A stretch of 52,024 nucleotides of DNA from CAYLLN01 sp036496265 (GTDB lineage: Bacteria; Planctomycetota; Planctomycetia; Pirellulales; Pirellulaceae), in contig DASXLL010000158.1 in NCBI GenBank assembly GCA_036496265.1, forward strand, positions 1-52,024. The letters are read 5' to 3'. Position numbers and translations under genes: made by a program. Shown here piece after piece: positions 42,852 to 51,290 of this stretch; the stretch's first letter is position 1; the number at the start of each line of letters is the position of its first letter. The notes under the pieces are model-generated. The model ran no database searches and was not told the DNA's origin. It saw nothing but the letters and a program-made list of their open reading frames with translations.

Positions 42852-43460
42852 TCAGGCGCTGGTATCAACCTTAAACAGTGGTTTATCGAACTCGACGGCT
42901 TCGCCGTCCTCGCAGAGGACGGCGACGACTTTGCCGCGGACTTCGGCGGGGATTTCGTTGAAGACTTTCATCGCTTCGATGATGCAGACGACGGTGGTCG
43001 TATCGACACGGTCGCCGACCTTCACGTAGGGCTCGGCTTTGGGGTTGGCGCGAGCGTAGAACGTGCCGACCATTGGGCTTTTGATCACGGTGATGTTGGG
43101 GCCGTCGGCAGAAGAGGGGCTCGGGGCTCGGGATTCGGGGCTCGGGCCAGAAGCGTGCGACGGAGGGGGCGGTGGAGGTGGTGGCGGGCCGTAAGCGGCG
43201 CGCGGGGCTTCTTTGGGGCCGCGGCAGATGCGGATGCGCTGCCGCGACTCGCGGAGATCGATCTCGCTGAGATCGTGCTCCTTCATCAGCTCGACGAGCT
43301 TGCGGATGCGGCTGACTTCGAAGATGTCGTCGCCAGCGTTCTTAAACTCAGTGCCTTTGGGTTCAGTCATCGCGGGTTTCCGCTCGTGGGGTGTCTTGGT
43401 AAGGGGTGGCGGCTTTTTGCCAGGAGGCCGAGGGGGGCGGCGTTTGTCGGGGTCGGCCAT
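42852..43460 (-). CDS. accB: Acetyl-CoA carboxylase biotin carboxyl carrier protein
   Basis: A 202-aa protein. The N-terminal part has VSRIRKLVELMKEHDLSEI, a Pro-rich linker (about 90-115) and the C-terminal biotinyl domain with K165 in IIEAMKVFNEIPAE. Biotin on that Lys is carboxylated by AccC. The linker segment GPSPESRAPSPSS is encoded by a GGGCTCG heptamer array at 43117-43144. ATG at 43460 gives 30 basic, Pro-rich residues before the family-typical MTEPKGTEFKNAGDD (ATG at 43370), so the start is uncertain. Upstream is pepP/pepQ, downstream accC; no efp gene is here. Confidence 0.95.
   Translation of the reverse strand: MADPDKRRPPRPPGKKPPPLTKTPHERKPAMTEPKGTEFKNAGDDIFEVSRIRKLVELMKEHDLSEIDLRESRQRIRICRGPKEAPRAAYGPPPPPPPPPSHASGPSPESRAPSPSSADGPNITVIKSPMVGTFYARANPKAEPYVKVGDRVDTTTVVCIIEAMKVFNEIPAEVRGKVVAVLCEDGEAVEFDKPLFKVDTSA
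43117..43144. repeat. Heptamer array inside accB
   Basis: Four units GGGCTCG, GGGCTCG, GGATTCG, GGGCTCG. Same unit family as the noncoding array at 25251-25278. It encodes the disordered linker. Confidence 0.9.
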
Positions 43461-43469
43461 GGGGGAGAG

Positions 43470-43497
43470 GTCAGAAGTCAGAGGTCGGAGATCAGAG
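43470..43497. repeat. Heptamer array between pepP and accB
   Basis: Units GTCAGAA, GTCAGAG, GTCGGAG, ATCAGAG. It lies 9 nt upstream of the accB start and includes the stop of the upstream gene. Confidence 0.88.
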
Positions 43498-44601
43498 AAC
43501 GCAGTCAGTCAGTTGTTTGGGGACGCTGGTGAGGATTTCGTGGCCATCGGTAGTGACCAGCACGTCGTCTTCAATGCGCACACCGAGCAAATTCGGGATG
43601 TAAATGCCGGGTTCAACGGTGACAACCATGCCGGGGGCGAGCTTTCGGTCCTGATCGGGGGCAAGTCGGGGCAGTTCGTGGACGGCGAGGCCGAGGCCGT
43701 GGCCGAGCGAGTGGTTGAACTCCTTGGCGTAGCCGGCGTTTTCGATCACCAGCCGGGCAGCGGCATCGACGTCTTTCATCACCGCGCCGGGGCGGATCGC
43801 GGCGATGGCGGCCGCCTGGGCAGCGAGCACAACTTCATACACTTTCTGAAGTTGCGGCGAAAGTTTACCTGTCACCAAAACGCGGGTCAAGTCGCTGTGA
43901 TAGCTCTGATAGCGGGCACCCCAGTCGATCAGGACGAAGTCGTAATCTCCAATTTTGGCGTCCGGTGTCGGACGGCCGTGGGGCAGAGCGGCTCGCGGGC
44001 CGACGCCGATGATTGACGGGAAAGCGCTACATGTGCCGCCGCGGAGGCGGATGGCGTATTCCAGCTCATCGGCGAGGCGTTTTTCGTTTTGGTCGGTCGT
44101 GATTTTGGTGCGGAGGTCGTGAAAGGCTTGCTCGGCGATTTTGATCGCCTGGCGAATGATCGCGACTTCCTCGTCATCCTTGATTTCGCGCAGGGATTCG
44201 ACCAGGTTCGAGGTGTTGGCGATGGGCGTGGTTTTCAGGGCTTCGCGGAGCTTCTCGTAAAAGCTGACGGTGACGGCGTCGGCTTCAATGCCGACAGAGG
44301 AGAGGCCGAGCTTGCTGATGATGTCGGCCGTGAAGTCGGGGAGGCGGGTGCCGGGGCCGCGGACGGCTAGTTCGAGGCCGGGGCATTCCTCGGAGAGCTG
44401 CTGCGTGTAGCGGCCGTCGGTGATGAGCAGTTCGCGGTCGCTGCTAATAAGGAGGTAGCTGGAGTCGCCGGTGAAGCCGGTGAGATAGGAGACGTTCAAC
44501 TCGTCGGTGACGAGCAGGCTGGCGACCTTGGAGCGCGAGAGCAACTTCCGCAGGGCTTCCCGACGATCTTGCCATTTCCGCCGATTTTGCACGTGCGGCA
44601 T
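43492..44601 (-). CDS. Xaa-Pro aminopeptidase / M24 metallopeptidase
   Basis: A 369-aa enzyme that removes residues before proline. The creatinase N-terminal domain (ASLLVTDELNVSYLTGFTGD) is followed by the pita-bread domain with metal ligands in VLIDWGARYQSYHSDLTR (D, D), HSLGHGLGLAVHELPRL (H) and VVTVEPGIYIP (E). It begins directly after the upstream stop (TAGATG), so it is in one operon with the HEAT-like gene, and accB/accC follow. Normal length. PepQ/PepP next to accBC is common in bacteria, usually with efp between. Confidence 0.94.
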   Translation of the reverse strand: MPHVQNRRKWQDRREALRKLLSRSKVASLLVTDELNVSYLTGFTGDSSYLLISSDRELLITDGRYTQQLSEECPGLELAVRGPGTRLPDFTADIISKLGLSSVGIEADAVTVSFYEKLREALKTTPIANTSNLVESLREIKDDEEVAIIRQAIKIAEQAFHDLRTKITTDQNEKRLADELEYAIRLRGGTCSAFPSIIGVGPRAALPHGRPTPDAKIGDYDFVLIDWGARYQSYHSDLTRVLVTGKLSPQLQKVYEVVLAAQAAAIAAIRPGAVMKDVDAAARLVIENAGYAKEFNHSLGHGLGLAVHELPRLAPDQDRKLAPGMVVTVEPGIYIPNLLGVRIEDDVLVTTDGHEILTSVPKQLTDCVL

Positions 44602-45351
44602 CTATCCGCGCTTGGTGCTGGAGGTGCGGACGGATGGCCGCGGCGGGCGGGGCGCGGCGTCGTAGAGTTCGTAGAGCTGGCCGGCTTCGGCGTCTTTGCG
44701 TTTTAGCTCGCTGAGGTCTTTGGCGTCAATTTTTCGCGTTACGTCGCGGCCATTGAGCGGCTCGGTGAACTCAAATTGAATCCGGCCATCGGGAAGTGTT
44801 TGAATTTTGGTTTTGCGGCCATTTTCACGGACTTCGATTTCGCGGCGGCCGTTAATCTCGGTCGTCATCTGCGTCCGCGTGACCTGTTGCGGCGGAATGA
44901 ACGGCAGGCCGCGAGCATTTGGCATCGCGCCGATGGGCAGCATGCTGGTTCGCGGGGGATCGAGGACGTTGCGGGCTCGCTGGGCCGTGGCGACGTTGTC
45001 GTTTTTTGCCAGGCGGGTGAGAATTTCGCGGGCACCGCTCTTGAGTTCGGCATCGCCGTTTTGGAAATGCCGTTTCACGATATCGAGAGCCCGGCCGGCG
45101 GCTTCGCGGTTGCCGCTGGCGGCGGTGTTCTCCAGATGCGGCAAGGCAGCAGCGCCGGCTTCTGTCAGGATTTTCGAAGCGGCTTGTCGCTCGGAGAAGG
45201 TGTCGTGCTCGAGCTGCTGGATGGTGGCGGCGATGGGGTCGAGCGCGGTGGGAGTTGCGCTTTCGACAGGCGAGGGGGTGCCTTCGGCGGCGAGGCCGAG
45301 TCGCAGCAACGAACAGACAGCGATGGCTAAAAGAAAAACGGTGCGTGACAT
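44602..45351 (-). CDS. Exported HEAT-like-repeat protein
   Basis: A 249-aa protein. The signal peptide (residues 1-20, MSRTVFLLAIAVCSLL) is followed by helical repeats around TIQQLEHDTFSERQAASKIL, GAAALPHLENTA, GREAAGRALDIVKRHF and AREILTRLAKND, resembling HEAT/armadillo repeats. The second half is beta-rich (EINGRREIEVRENGRKTKIQ, DGRIQFEFTEPLNGR). No enzyme motif is seen. The stop touches the ATG of the peptidase gene. Function unknown, probably an exported binding or scaffold protein. Confidence 0.78.
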   Translation of the reverse strand: MSRTVFLLAIAVCSLLRLGLAAEGTPSPVESATPTALDPIAATIQQLEHDTFSERQAASKILTEAGAAALPHLENTAASGNREAAGRALDIVKRHFQNGDAELKSGAREILTRLAKNDNVATAQRARNVLDPPRTSMLPIGAMPNARGLPFIPPQQVTRTQMTTEINGRREIEVRENGRKTKIQTLPDGRIQFEFTEPLNGRDVTRKIDAKDLSELKRKDAEAGQLYELYDAAPRPPRPSVRTSSTKRG

Positions 45352-45545
45352 GGTACGACCTCGACCTAGTAGCGCGAAGCGATCGAAACCACGCTTGCCC
45401 CAGCACTGACCGGAGCGTGAATGATAACACCTTGGCGGACCGCCTTGTACTAGCCCCCCACCCCAAATCTGGTCGTTACTGGCCTGACCGACCAACTAGA
45501 TGGGACGTAGAATTTGCCAGCAGTCACATTGTCGCGCGAGTCTCT

Positions 45546-46490
45546 ATGAGCCAGCCGAGCAGTCAGCTATCGTCGTCACCCCCCGCGAATGGGAATCAGC
45601 CGGGGCGGCCGCGCTACCGCATTCCGCGGCCGCTGTTTTGGATCGTATTGTTTGGTTTTTTCATTCCTTATGTCGTCGTTCAGGTTCCGCGCGAAATCGG
45701 ACGCTGGCATTTGGCGAGTGCCTGTCAGCTGCGGGCAAAGGGGGAAGCGGAATCGGCCTATGAGGAGCTGGATGCGGCGGCCTACTGGTTTCCTAATAGT
45801 CCGGAACTGCTCCTTCAGCGGGCTGAATGGAAGCTGAAGGATGGGAAGAAGGAGGAGGCGCTGGCGGAAGCTGAGCAGGTGGTTACAGCCGGCAAGGAAA
45901 GCTATCGCTGGCTCATCGTTCATGCGTCGTTTGTGCAGCACGCTGGCGATTTTGCCTCCGCGGTGGAAGATTGGAAAAAAATTGAGCAGTTCAGTTTGCG
46001 GAGCGGGATCCCAAGTCGGGCCACGGCGCTGAACGGATTGGCCTATGCGCAGGCGCTGGCCAATGTCGACGTGGATGAGGCCCTGAAGAATGTTGACGAA
46101 GCGTTGGAACTTGTGCCCAAAGAACCGAACATTTTGGATACGCGAGGATTTGTGTATTTTCGTCGTGGTGACTATGAGTCGGCTCTTAAGGATCTAGATC
46201 GAGCCGTCAAAGGATTGGACGATGACCTGGCGGTGGCAGATGAGGCGCTCGGCGACGAGACGACGCCCGCGGGCTATCGACGCGCGGTCGATATGATGCC
46301 GAAAACGCTCCAAGAGATTTATCCAGTTGATGCAGCGGCGAAACGGCAAATCTATGCAACGGCTGCTGCAGTAGCTCACTATCACCGCTCGCTGGCACTG
46401 AAAGCTTTGGATCGCAAAGAGGAAGCCGAGAAAGATTGGGAGATTGCGCGGAAGTTAATTGGGCGGGAACCGGACGAGACGTTGTTTTAG
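45546..46490 (+). CDS. Membrane-anchored TPR protein
   Basis: A 314-aa protein. A Pro/Ser-rich N-terminus (1-28) and one membrane helix (about 30-48, LFWIVLFGFFIPYVVVQV) precede TPR units: AKGEAESAYEELDAAAYWFP, LQRAEWKLKDGKKEEALAEA, ALNGLAYAQALANVDVDEAL, LDTRGFVYFRRGDYESALKD. Its last TPR (YHRSLALKALDRKEEAEKDW) is close to the C-terminus. ATG at 45546; in-frame codons upstream of it look noncoding. Function unknown, likely an envelope scaffold. Confidence 0.83.
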   Translation: MSQPSSQLSSSPPANGNQPGRPRYRIPRPLFWIVLFGFFIPYVVVQVPREIGRWHLASACQLRAKGEAESAYEELDAAAYWFPNSPELLLQRAEWKLKDGKKEEALAEAEQVVTAGKESYRWLIVHASFVQHAGDFASAVEDWKKIEQFSLRSGIPSRATALNGLAYAQALANVDVDEALKNVDEALELVPKEPNILDTRGFVYFRRGDYESALKDLDRAVKGLDDDLAVADEALGDETTPAGYRRAVDMMPKTLQEIYPVDAAAKRQIYATAAAVAHYHRSLALKALDRKEEAEKDWEIARKLIGREPDETLF

Positions 46491-46551
46491 GCGGCAATTC
46501 TGGGTGTTGGAGGGGAAGTGGGGCGGGATGGAGAGCGTTGCGGCGATTGAG

Positions 46552-46608
46552 TCCCCTCGCTAACGCTTCGGGTTGGTGTCAGGCCCCTCGCTTGCGCTGC
46601 GGGCTGGT
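46552..46608. repeat. Two diverged copies of repeat family C
   Basis: CCCCTCGCTAACGCTTCGGG (46553-46572 region) and CCCCTCGCTTGCGCTGCGGG (46583-46602), both followed by a G/T-rich tail. They lie between the TPR gene and the phosphofructokinase gene. Confidence 0.8.
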
Positions 46609-46660
46609 TTTCTCTACAATCAGCCGAAAGTCCTGAATTTCCCGCTTGGAGTCTCGTTTC

Positions 46661-47971
46661 ATGGCCGGTCCCCTCTCCGCTCCCGACAAAAAAGCGACGG
46701 CGCTGAAGCGCGTGGCCATTTTGTTCGCGGGTGGGCCGGCGCCGGCGGCGAATGCGGTGATTTCGACGGCGGCGGCGGCGTTTCAGCGAAACGACATCGA
46801 AGTCCTCGGAATCATGCACGGCTACTCGCATCTGACGAAATATTCGCCGGAGCAGCCACTGGAGGAAGGGAAGCATTTCGTCAAGCTGCGGTCGAATTTG
46901 CTGAAGCGGTCGCGGAATACGCAGGGGATCATGATCGGCACCGCCCGGGCGAACCCCGGCAAGGACATTTCGCATCCGAGCCACTTGGGCGATCCGCAGT
47001 TGTCCGCGCCGCTGCGACGGGTTTATGAGGCGCTGCTGTCTATCGAGGCGGATGCATTGATCAGCATCGGCGGCGACGACACGCTGAAGACGGCCAACAA
47101 GTTCAAGATGTTTCAAGATCGCTTGCCGGCGGGGGCGAAGCGGTTGCCGGTCGTGCATTTGCCGAAGACGATCGACAACGATTACATGGGGATCGATTTC
47201 ACGTTCGGGTACTTTACGGCGGTCGAGTTTCTCGCCAATGAGATTCGCAATTTGCTGTACGACGCAGAGGCCAGCCGGGCGTATTTTTTGACCGAGACGA
47301 TGGGGCGGAGCGCGGGGTGGCTGTCGTACGGGGCGGCGATTGCGGGCGAGGCGTCGCTGGTCATTAGCGTCGAAGACATCATCGGCAGCTACCGCATCCA
47401 GGAGACGTACACCGATGAAATCACGGGGAAAACGGAAACACACGACGTGATGGACGTTGATCGCGTGATCGGCCGCATCGTGAAGACGATGGTCGCCCGC
47501 GATGCCGAGGGCAAGTCGTTTGGCGTGATTGTGTTGGCGGAAGGAATGGCCGAACTCTTGCCGATGAAATATCTCAAGGGCATTCCGCGCGACGATCACG
47601 GTCACATCTCGATTTCGCACGTTAATCTCGGCCGGATGTTCGCCAAGCTGGTCAGCGACGAATATAAGCGGCAAACGAGTAGGAGCCGGAAGGTGACCGG
47701 TTTGCAGCTGGGCTATGAATCGCGGTGTGCCCGGCCGCAGGCGTTTGATGTGATGCTGGGCAGCCAGCTTGGGGTCGGAGCCTATCGAGCATTGGTCGAG
47801 GATGGATTAAACGGCGTCATGGTCTCCGTGATCGGCCAGCTTCAGCTTCACTTTGTGCCGTTTGAAAAGCTGATTGATCCGGAGTCGCTGGTCACGATGG
47901 TCCGCTATATCGAGCCGAACAGTGATTTTCATCGCCTGGCGAGGTTTTTGGAGACATACGTCAATGAATGA
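46661..47971 (+). CDS. pfp: 6-phosphofructokinase, PPi-dependent type
   Basis: A 436-aa glycolytic enzyme. VAILFAGGPAPAANAVI is the nucleotide/PPi loop, SIGGDDTLKTANKF contains GGDD (137-140), where Asp in the last place is typical for PPi-dependent enzymes while ATP enzymes have Gly, and LPKTIDND (168-174) carries the catalytic Asp. ETMGRSAGWLSYGAAIA binds fructose-6-phosphate. ATG at 46661 gives MAGPLSAPDKK; an in-frame TTG at 46646 is possible. Its stop lies in a heptamer stretch (47961-47993, ATGACGA, AGCCCGA, ATGACCA). The PPi preference is inferred from GGDD. Confidence 0.93.
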   Translation: MAGPLSAPDKKATALKRVAILFAGGPAPAANAVISTAAAAFQRNDIEVLGIMHGYSHLTKYSPEQPLEEGKHFVKLRSNLLKRSRNTQGIMIGTARANPGKDISHPSHLGDPQLSAPLRRVYEALLSIEADALISIGGDDTLKTANKFKMFQDRLPAGAKRLPVVHLPKTIDNDYMGIDFTFGYFTAVEFLANEIRNLLYDAEASRAYFLTETMGRSAGWLSYGAAIAGEASLVISVEDIIGSYRIQETYTDEITGKTETHDVMDVDRVIGRIVKTMVARDAEGKSFGVIVLAEGMAELLPMKYLKGIPRDDHGHISISHVNLGRMFAKLVSDEYKRQTSRSRKVTGLQLGYESRCARPQAFDVMLGSQLGVGAYRALVEDGLNGVMVSVIGQLQLHFVPFEKLIDPESLVTMVRYIEPNSDFHRLARFLETYVNE

Positions 47972-48263
47972 CGAAGCCCGAATGACCAATGAGAGTAGTT
48001 TCAATTTCTCGCCGCCACCGGCCCTGTGCCGGTGGGGCAACGACTGCAAGCTACAAGGCCGATCCTATAAATCCTCGAGCTTTCCGCATCCTGCCGCGGC
48101 GCGGCAGGATGCGGAAAACAGCATGGTGAGTTTCTAAGTTCGCTGTAGCGATTCAGTCATGGCTCCGCCGACGCAAGGTCGGCGGTGGCCAAGGACCGCC
48201 AAAACTTGGAACTACTGAATGACGGAGAATGGGCAAAGAACGGGTAATGGTCATTGAGCGAAT
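47972..48263. repeat. Gap with several palindromes and heptamers
   Basis: Contains the 37-nt palindrome annotated separately at 48081-48117, a smaller one (CCGCCACCGGCC..GGTGGGG, about 48013-48036), another at about 48160-48190 (GCCGACGCAAGGTCGGC), and degenerate heptamers (48217-48258) running up to the comB ATG. No gene. Confidence 0.75.
48081..48117. repeat. Perfect 17-bp-arm palindrome
   Basis: Arms TTTCCGCATCCTGCCGC and GCGGCAGGATGCGGAAA with a 3-nt loop GGC. No T-run follows on the plus strand. It is the strongest hairpin I see in the window. Confidence 0.9.
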
Positions 48264-49004
48264 ATGACGGGCAGCCAAGTCGATGTTTATTTATTGCCGG
48301 CGCTGGTTGAACCGGCGGCGCTGACGGGCAAGACGGTCGTTGTCATCGATGTGCTGAGGGCCACGACGACGATGGTGCATGCGCTGGCGGCTGGGGCTGT
48401 CGAGGTGGCGCCGCTTTTGAATGTCGAGGATGCGCGGCGGCTGGCGGAGCAGATCGGGGATATGGCGGTGCTGGGCGGGGAGCGGGGCGGTGTGCCGATT
48501 CCGGGTTTTGATTTGGGCAACTCGCCGGCGGAATATACGCGAGATCGTGTGGCCGGGAAAACGGTCGTTTTTACGACGACGAATGGGACGCGGGCGCTGG
48601 AGCGGTGTAAGTTGGCGAAGCGCGCGCTGATTGGGGCGTTTGCGAATTTCTCGGCAGTATGTCGAGAGCTATCGGATGCGAACGACGTGGCCATCGTGTG
48701 CGCCGGCACGGATGGGCATGTCACGCGAGAGGATACGTTGCTGGCCGGGGCGATTGTTGCGGACCTCGCGCGGGAAAAACTGTGTCAGTTGAACGATCAG
48801 GCGCTGTTGGCGGCGGATGCGTGGCAGACGGCCGTGAGATTGCTGACGGATCGCCCGCTGGGAATGATGCTGCGCGACAGCCGGGGCGGGCGGAATTTGA
48901 TTGATACGGGGCAGGAAAACGATATCGATCTGGCCGCCCAGATTGATCGGTTTGATATTGTGCCGGAGCTGGACCTGTCTTCCTGGCGGATAAGCCTGCC
49001 ATAG
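48264..49004 (+). CDS. comB: 2-phosphosulfolactate phosphatase (ComB family)
   Basis: A 246-aa enzyme of the ComB family that removes phosphate from 2-phosphosulfolactate in the coenzyme M route. Family blocks are VVVIDVLRATTTMVHALAAG, LGGERGGVPIPGFDLGNSP, KTVVFTTTNGTRALE, VCAGTDGHVTREDTLLAGAI. Coenzyme M biosynthesis is unlikely in this host, so the true substrate is open. ATG at 48264 has heptamer-like sequence directly upstream and no clear ribosome site. Confidence 0.92.
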   Translation: MTGSQVDVYLLPALVEPAALTGKTVVVIDVLRATTTMVHALAAGAVEVAPLLNVEDARRLAEQIGDMAVLGGERGGVPIPGFDLGNSPAEYTRDRVAGKTVVFTTTNGTRALERCKLAKRALIGAFANFSAVCRELSDANDVAIVCAGTDGHVTREDTLLAGAIVADLAREKLCQLNDQALLAADAWQTAVRLLTDRPLGMMLRDSRGGRNLIDTGQENDIDLAAQIDRFDIVPELDLSSWRISLP

Positions 49005-49033
49005 ACCATTCTTGGCAGCGGCCGATACACTGA

Positions 49034-49112
49034 GTTCCAAGTTCAAAGTTCAAGGTTCAAGGTTGAACCAGGCAAAGGGCTAACTTTGAACTTGGAACCT
49101 TGAACTTGGAAC
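49034..49112. repeat. Inverted heptamer arrays ahead of glyQS
   Basis: Left arm GTTCCAA, GTTCAAA, GTTCAAG, GTTCAAG (49034-49061); right arm CTTTGAA, CTTGGAA, CCTTGAA, CTTGGAA (49084-49111). It ends 8 nt before the ATG at 49120. Confidence 0.93.
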
Positions 49113-49119
49113 TGTGGCG

Positions 49120-50730
49120 ATGGAAATGGACAAACTGGTCTCGCTGTGTAAGCGGCGGGGCTTTCTTTTTCAGTCGAGCGAGATTTACGGCGGGCTCAAC
49201 GGCTTTTGGGACTATGGTCCGCTGGGGGTCGAGCTGAAGCGGAATGTCAAGGAAGCCTGGTGGCGGGAGATGGTTAGCGGCCACGACGATTTGGCCACCA
49301 TGCCCGGCGCTCCCGAGCCCTATGAAATGGTCGGCATCGACTGCACGATCATCATGCACCCACAGGTGTGGAAGTGCTCGGGGCATTTCGATTTGTTCGT
49401 GGACAAGATGGTCGATTGCCGGGAGTCGAAGAAGCGATATCGATACGACCAGGTGCCCGGGCGATGGGTGGAAGGGAAAGGGCAGACGGTCTTTGTCACT
49501 ACCCAGGCTGAAGAATCGCCTGAAAAAGACATTGAGCAGCGGGCGCTGAAGTTTTTCAATTTGCGGGCGAAGGATGCGGGCGAATTAGGCTGGCAGAGTG
49601 GCCTCGTTTCGCTCGCGAAGATTGATCCGGCACAATATGAGAAGGTATTGGGGCCGGATGCGAAGGCGCTGGGCACGCTGACCGCGCCGCGCGATTTCAA
49701 TTTGATGTTCCCGACTACGGTCGGCGCCCTGGCTGGCGAAGAAGGCAGGGCCTTTCTGCGTCCGGAAACGGCCCAGGGCATTTTCGTCAACTTCAAAAAT
49801 GTCTGCGATAGCACGCGGGTGCGGGTGCCGTTTGGCATTGCCCAGATGGGCAAGAGCTTTCGCAATGAGATCACGCCGCGGAATTTTACTTTTCGCTCGC
49901 GCGAGTTCGAGCAGATGGAGATCGAGTTTTTCTGCCATCCCAAATCGTCGCCGCAGTGGTATCAGTATTGGCGCGACCGGCGGATGAAGTGGTACACCGA
50001 TTTGGGCCTCGCCGGCGAGCGCCTCCGGCTGCGCGAGCATGAGAAGGACGAGCTGAGCCACTATTCCTGCGGCACGTCGGACATTGAATACGCATTTCCT
50101 TTCCTGCCGCCGGGAGAATTCGGCGAACTCGAAGGCATCGCCCACCGCGGCGATTTCGACCTCCGCAGCCACATGGAAGGGAAGCTCGTGGCGAAGGACG
50201 GCCAATTGATCGTCGAGCAAGGCGAGGACGGCAAGCCAAAATGGAAGGGTTCTGGCAAGGACCTATCGTATCGCGACGATTTGACGAACGAACGTTTCAT
50301 CCCCCACGTCATTGAGCCCTCCGCCGGTGCCGACCGCGGCACACTCGCCTTTTTGTGCGAGGCCTATCACGAGGATCAAGCGCCGGACGATAAAGGCCAA
50401 ATGCAAACCCGCGTCGTCATGCGTTTCCACCCCCGCATCGCCCCCATCAAAGCCGCCGTCTTCCCGCTCGTCAAAAAAGACGGCATGCCCGAAGTCGCCC
50501 AGCGCATCTATCGCGCCATCAAGCCCCACATGCCCGTTTTTTACGATGAAGGGGGCGCAGTAGGGCGCCGGTATCGCCGGCAGGACGAAGCGGGAACGCC
50601 GTATTGCATCACGGTGGATGGGCAGACGCTGACGGACGGCACCGTGACGGTTCGCGACCGGGACAGCCTCAAACAATGGCGCGTCCACGAAAACGAGCTT
50701 GTGACAGAACTGCGGCAGCGGATCGGCTAA
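49120..50730 (+). CDS. glyQS: Glycyl-tRNA synthetase (alpha2, eukaryote/archaeal-like type)
   Basis: A 536-aa class II synthetase that charges tRNA-Gly. Motif 2 is in FGIAQMGKSFRNEITPRNFT and FRSREFEQMEIEFF, motif 3 in PSAGADRGTLAFLCEAY, and the C-terminal anticodon-binding domain is APIKAAVFPLVKKDGMPEVA to the end. The N-terminus (SLCKRRGFLFQSSEIYGGLN) is normal. It is a single-chain alpha2 enzyme, not the alpha2beta2 form. ATG at 49120 is chosen; GTG at 49114 is in frame. Convergent with the DUF5063 gene. The GTGGCGATGG context resembles that of fbp. Confidence 0.97.
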   Translation: MEMDKLVSLCKRRGFLFQSSEIYGGLNGFWDYGPLGVELKRNVKEAWWREMVSGHDDLATMPGAPEPYEMVGIDCTIIMHPQVWKCSGHFDLFVDKMVDCRESKKRYRYDQVPGRWVEGKGQTVFVTTQAEESPEKDIEQRALKFFNLRAKDAGELGWQSGLVSLAKIDPAQYEKVLGPDAKALGTLTAPRDFNLMFPTTVGALAGEEGRAFLRPETAQGIFVNFKNVCDSTRVRVPFGIAQMGKSFRNEITPRNFTFRSREFEQMEIEFFCHPKSSPQWYQYWRDRRMKWYTDLGLAGERLRLREHEKDELSHYSCGTSDIEYAFPFLPPGEFGELEGIAHRGDFDLRSHMEGKLVAKDGQLIVEQGEDGKPKWKGSGKDLSYRDDLTNERFIPHVIEPSAGADRGTLAFLCEAYHEDQAPDDKGQMQTRVVMRFHPRIAPIKAAVFPLVKKDGMPEVAQRIYRAIKPHMPVFYDEGGAVGRRYRRQDEAGTPYCITVDGQTLTDGTVTVRDRDSLKQWRVHENELVTELRQRIG

Positions 50731-50748
50731 AAGCCTCAATCGCACCAG

Positions 50749-50769
50749 CCGGGAGCTAACAGCTCCCGG
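50749..50769. repeat. Hairpin at the glyQS/DUF5063 junction
   Basis: Perfect 9-bp arms CCGGGAGCT/AGCTCCCGG with loop AAC. It overlaps the stop of the DUF5063 gene. No T-run. Confidence 0.8.
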
Positions 50770-51286
50770 AGTCCCGCCGGTCGTTTTCATCATCACGTAC
50801 TCCGTAGAACTCAACGATCCAATTGATCGCACGGAGAGCATCGACGACATGATCCGACCAATGATGATGAAACGAGAAATGCCAATTCCAAACGATTTGT
50901 TGCCGTGTCGTTGGACTGCCATCGGACCAATTCGAAAGCCCGTCCTTCAAGTCGCGCCAGATATCCGCGAGGTCATCTGACAGGCTGGCAGCTACCGGCT
51001 TATCAAGATCGGTCTTTATGGGATCGTAGATTTCCCAATAAAGATCATTGACGCCCAGTTTGCGCTGCAAGCTCGCGAACATCCGCGACCATTCCTCGTG
51101 GCTGATTTCACGACGAATTTCTTCGTCAGTCGATTCGACGTCAGGCAGTTTCAATGCCTGATAATAAAGCATCGGCAGAATCTCGCGGATACGTCCGACA
51201 AATGACTCCGTCGAGTATTCCTCGTGGTGTTCGATCAGAGAACAATACGAAGAAGCGAGATCAGCGAATGAGTCGACGGCGTTCAC
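50756..51286 (-). CDS. DUF5063 domain-containing protein
   Basis: A 176-aa protein from GTG at 51286 (VNAVDSFADLASSYCSLIEH), a typical DUF5063 start. Further blocks are FVGRIREILPMLYYQALKL, SHEEWSRMFASLQRKLG, YWEIYDPIKTD and SLSDDLADIWRDLKDGL, then VWNWHFSFHHHWSDHVVDAL. It has an all-helical look. The function is unknown. It begins 4 nt after the stop of the small antitoxin-like gene, so they are probably cotranscribed. A longer frame runs to 51484 but overlaps that gene. Confidence 0.82.
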   Translation of the reverse strand: MNAVDSFADLASSYCSLIEHHEEYSTESFVGRIREILPMLYYQALKLPDVESTDEEIRREISHEEWSRMFASLQRKLGVNDLYWEIYDPIKTDLDKPVAASLSDDLADIWRDLKDGLSNWSDGSPTTRQQIVWNWHFSFHHHWSDHVVDALRAINWIVEFYGVRDDENDRRDSGSC

Positions 51287-51290
51287 GTTG

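Noticed and set aside
45255..45545. An N-terminal extension of the TPR gene upstream of 45546
   Set aside because: The frame is open but overlaps the start of the divergent HEAT-like gene and lacks coding character; the ATG at 45546 gives a natural membrane-anchored start.
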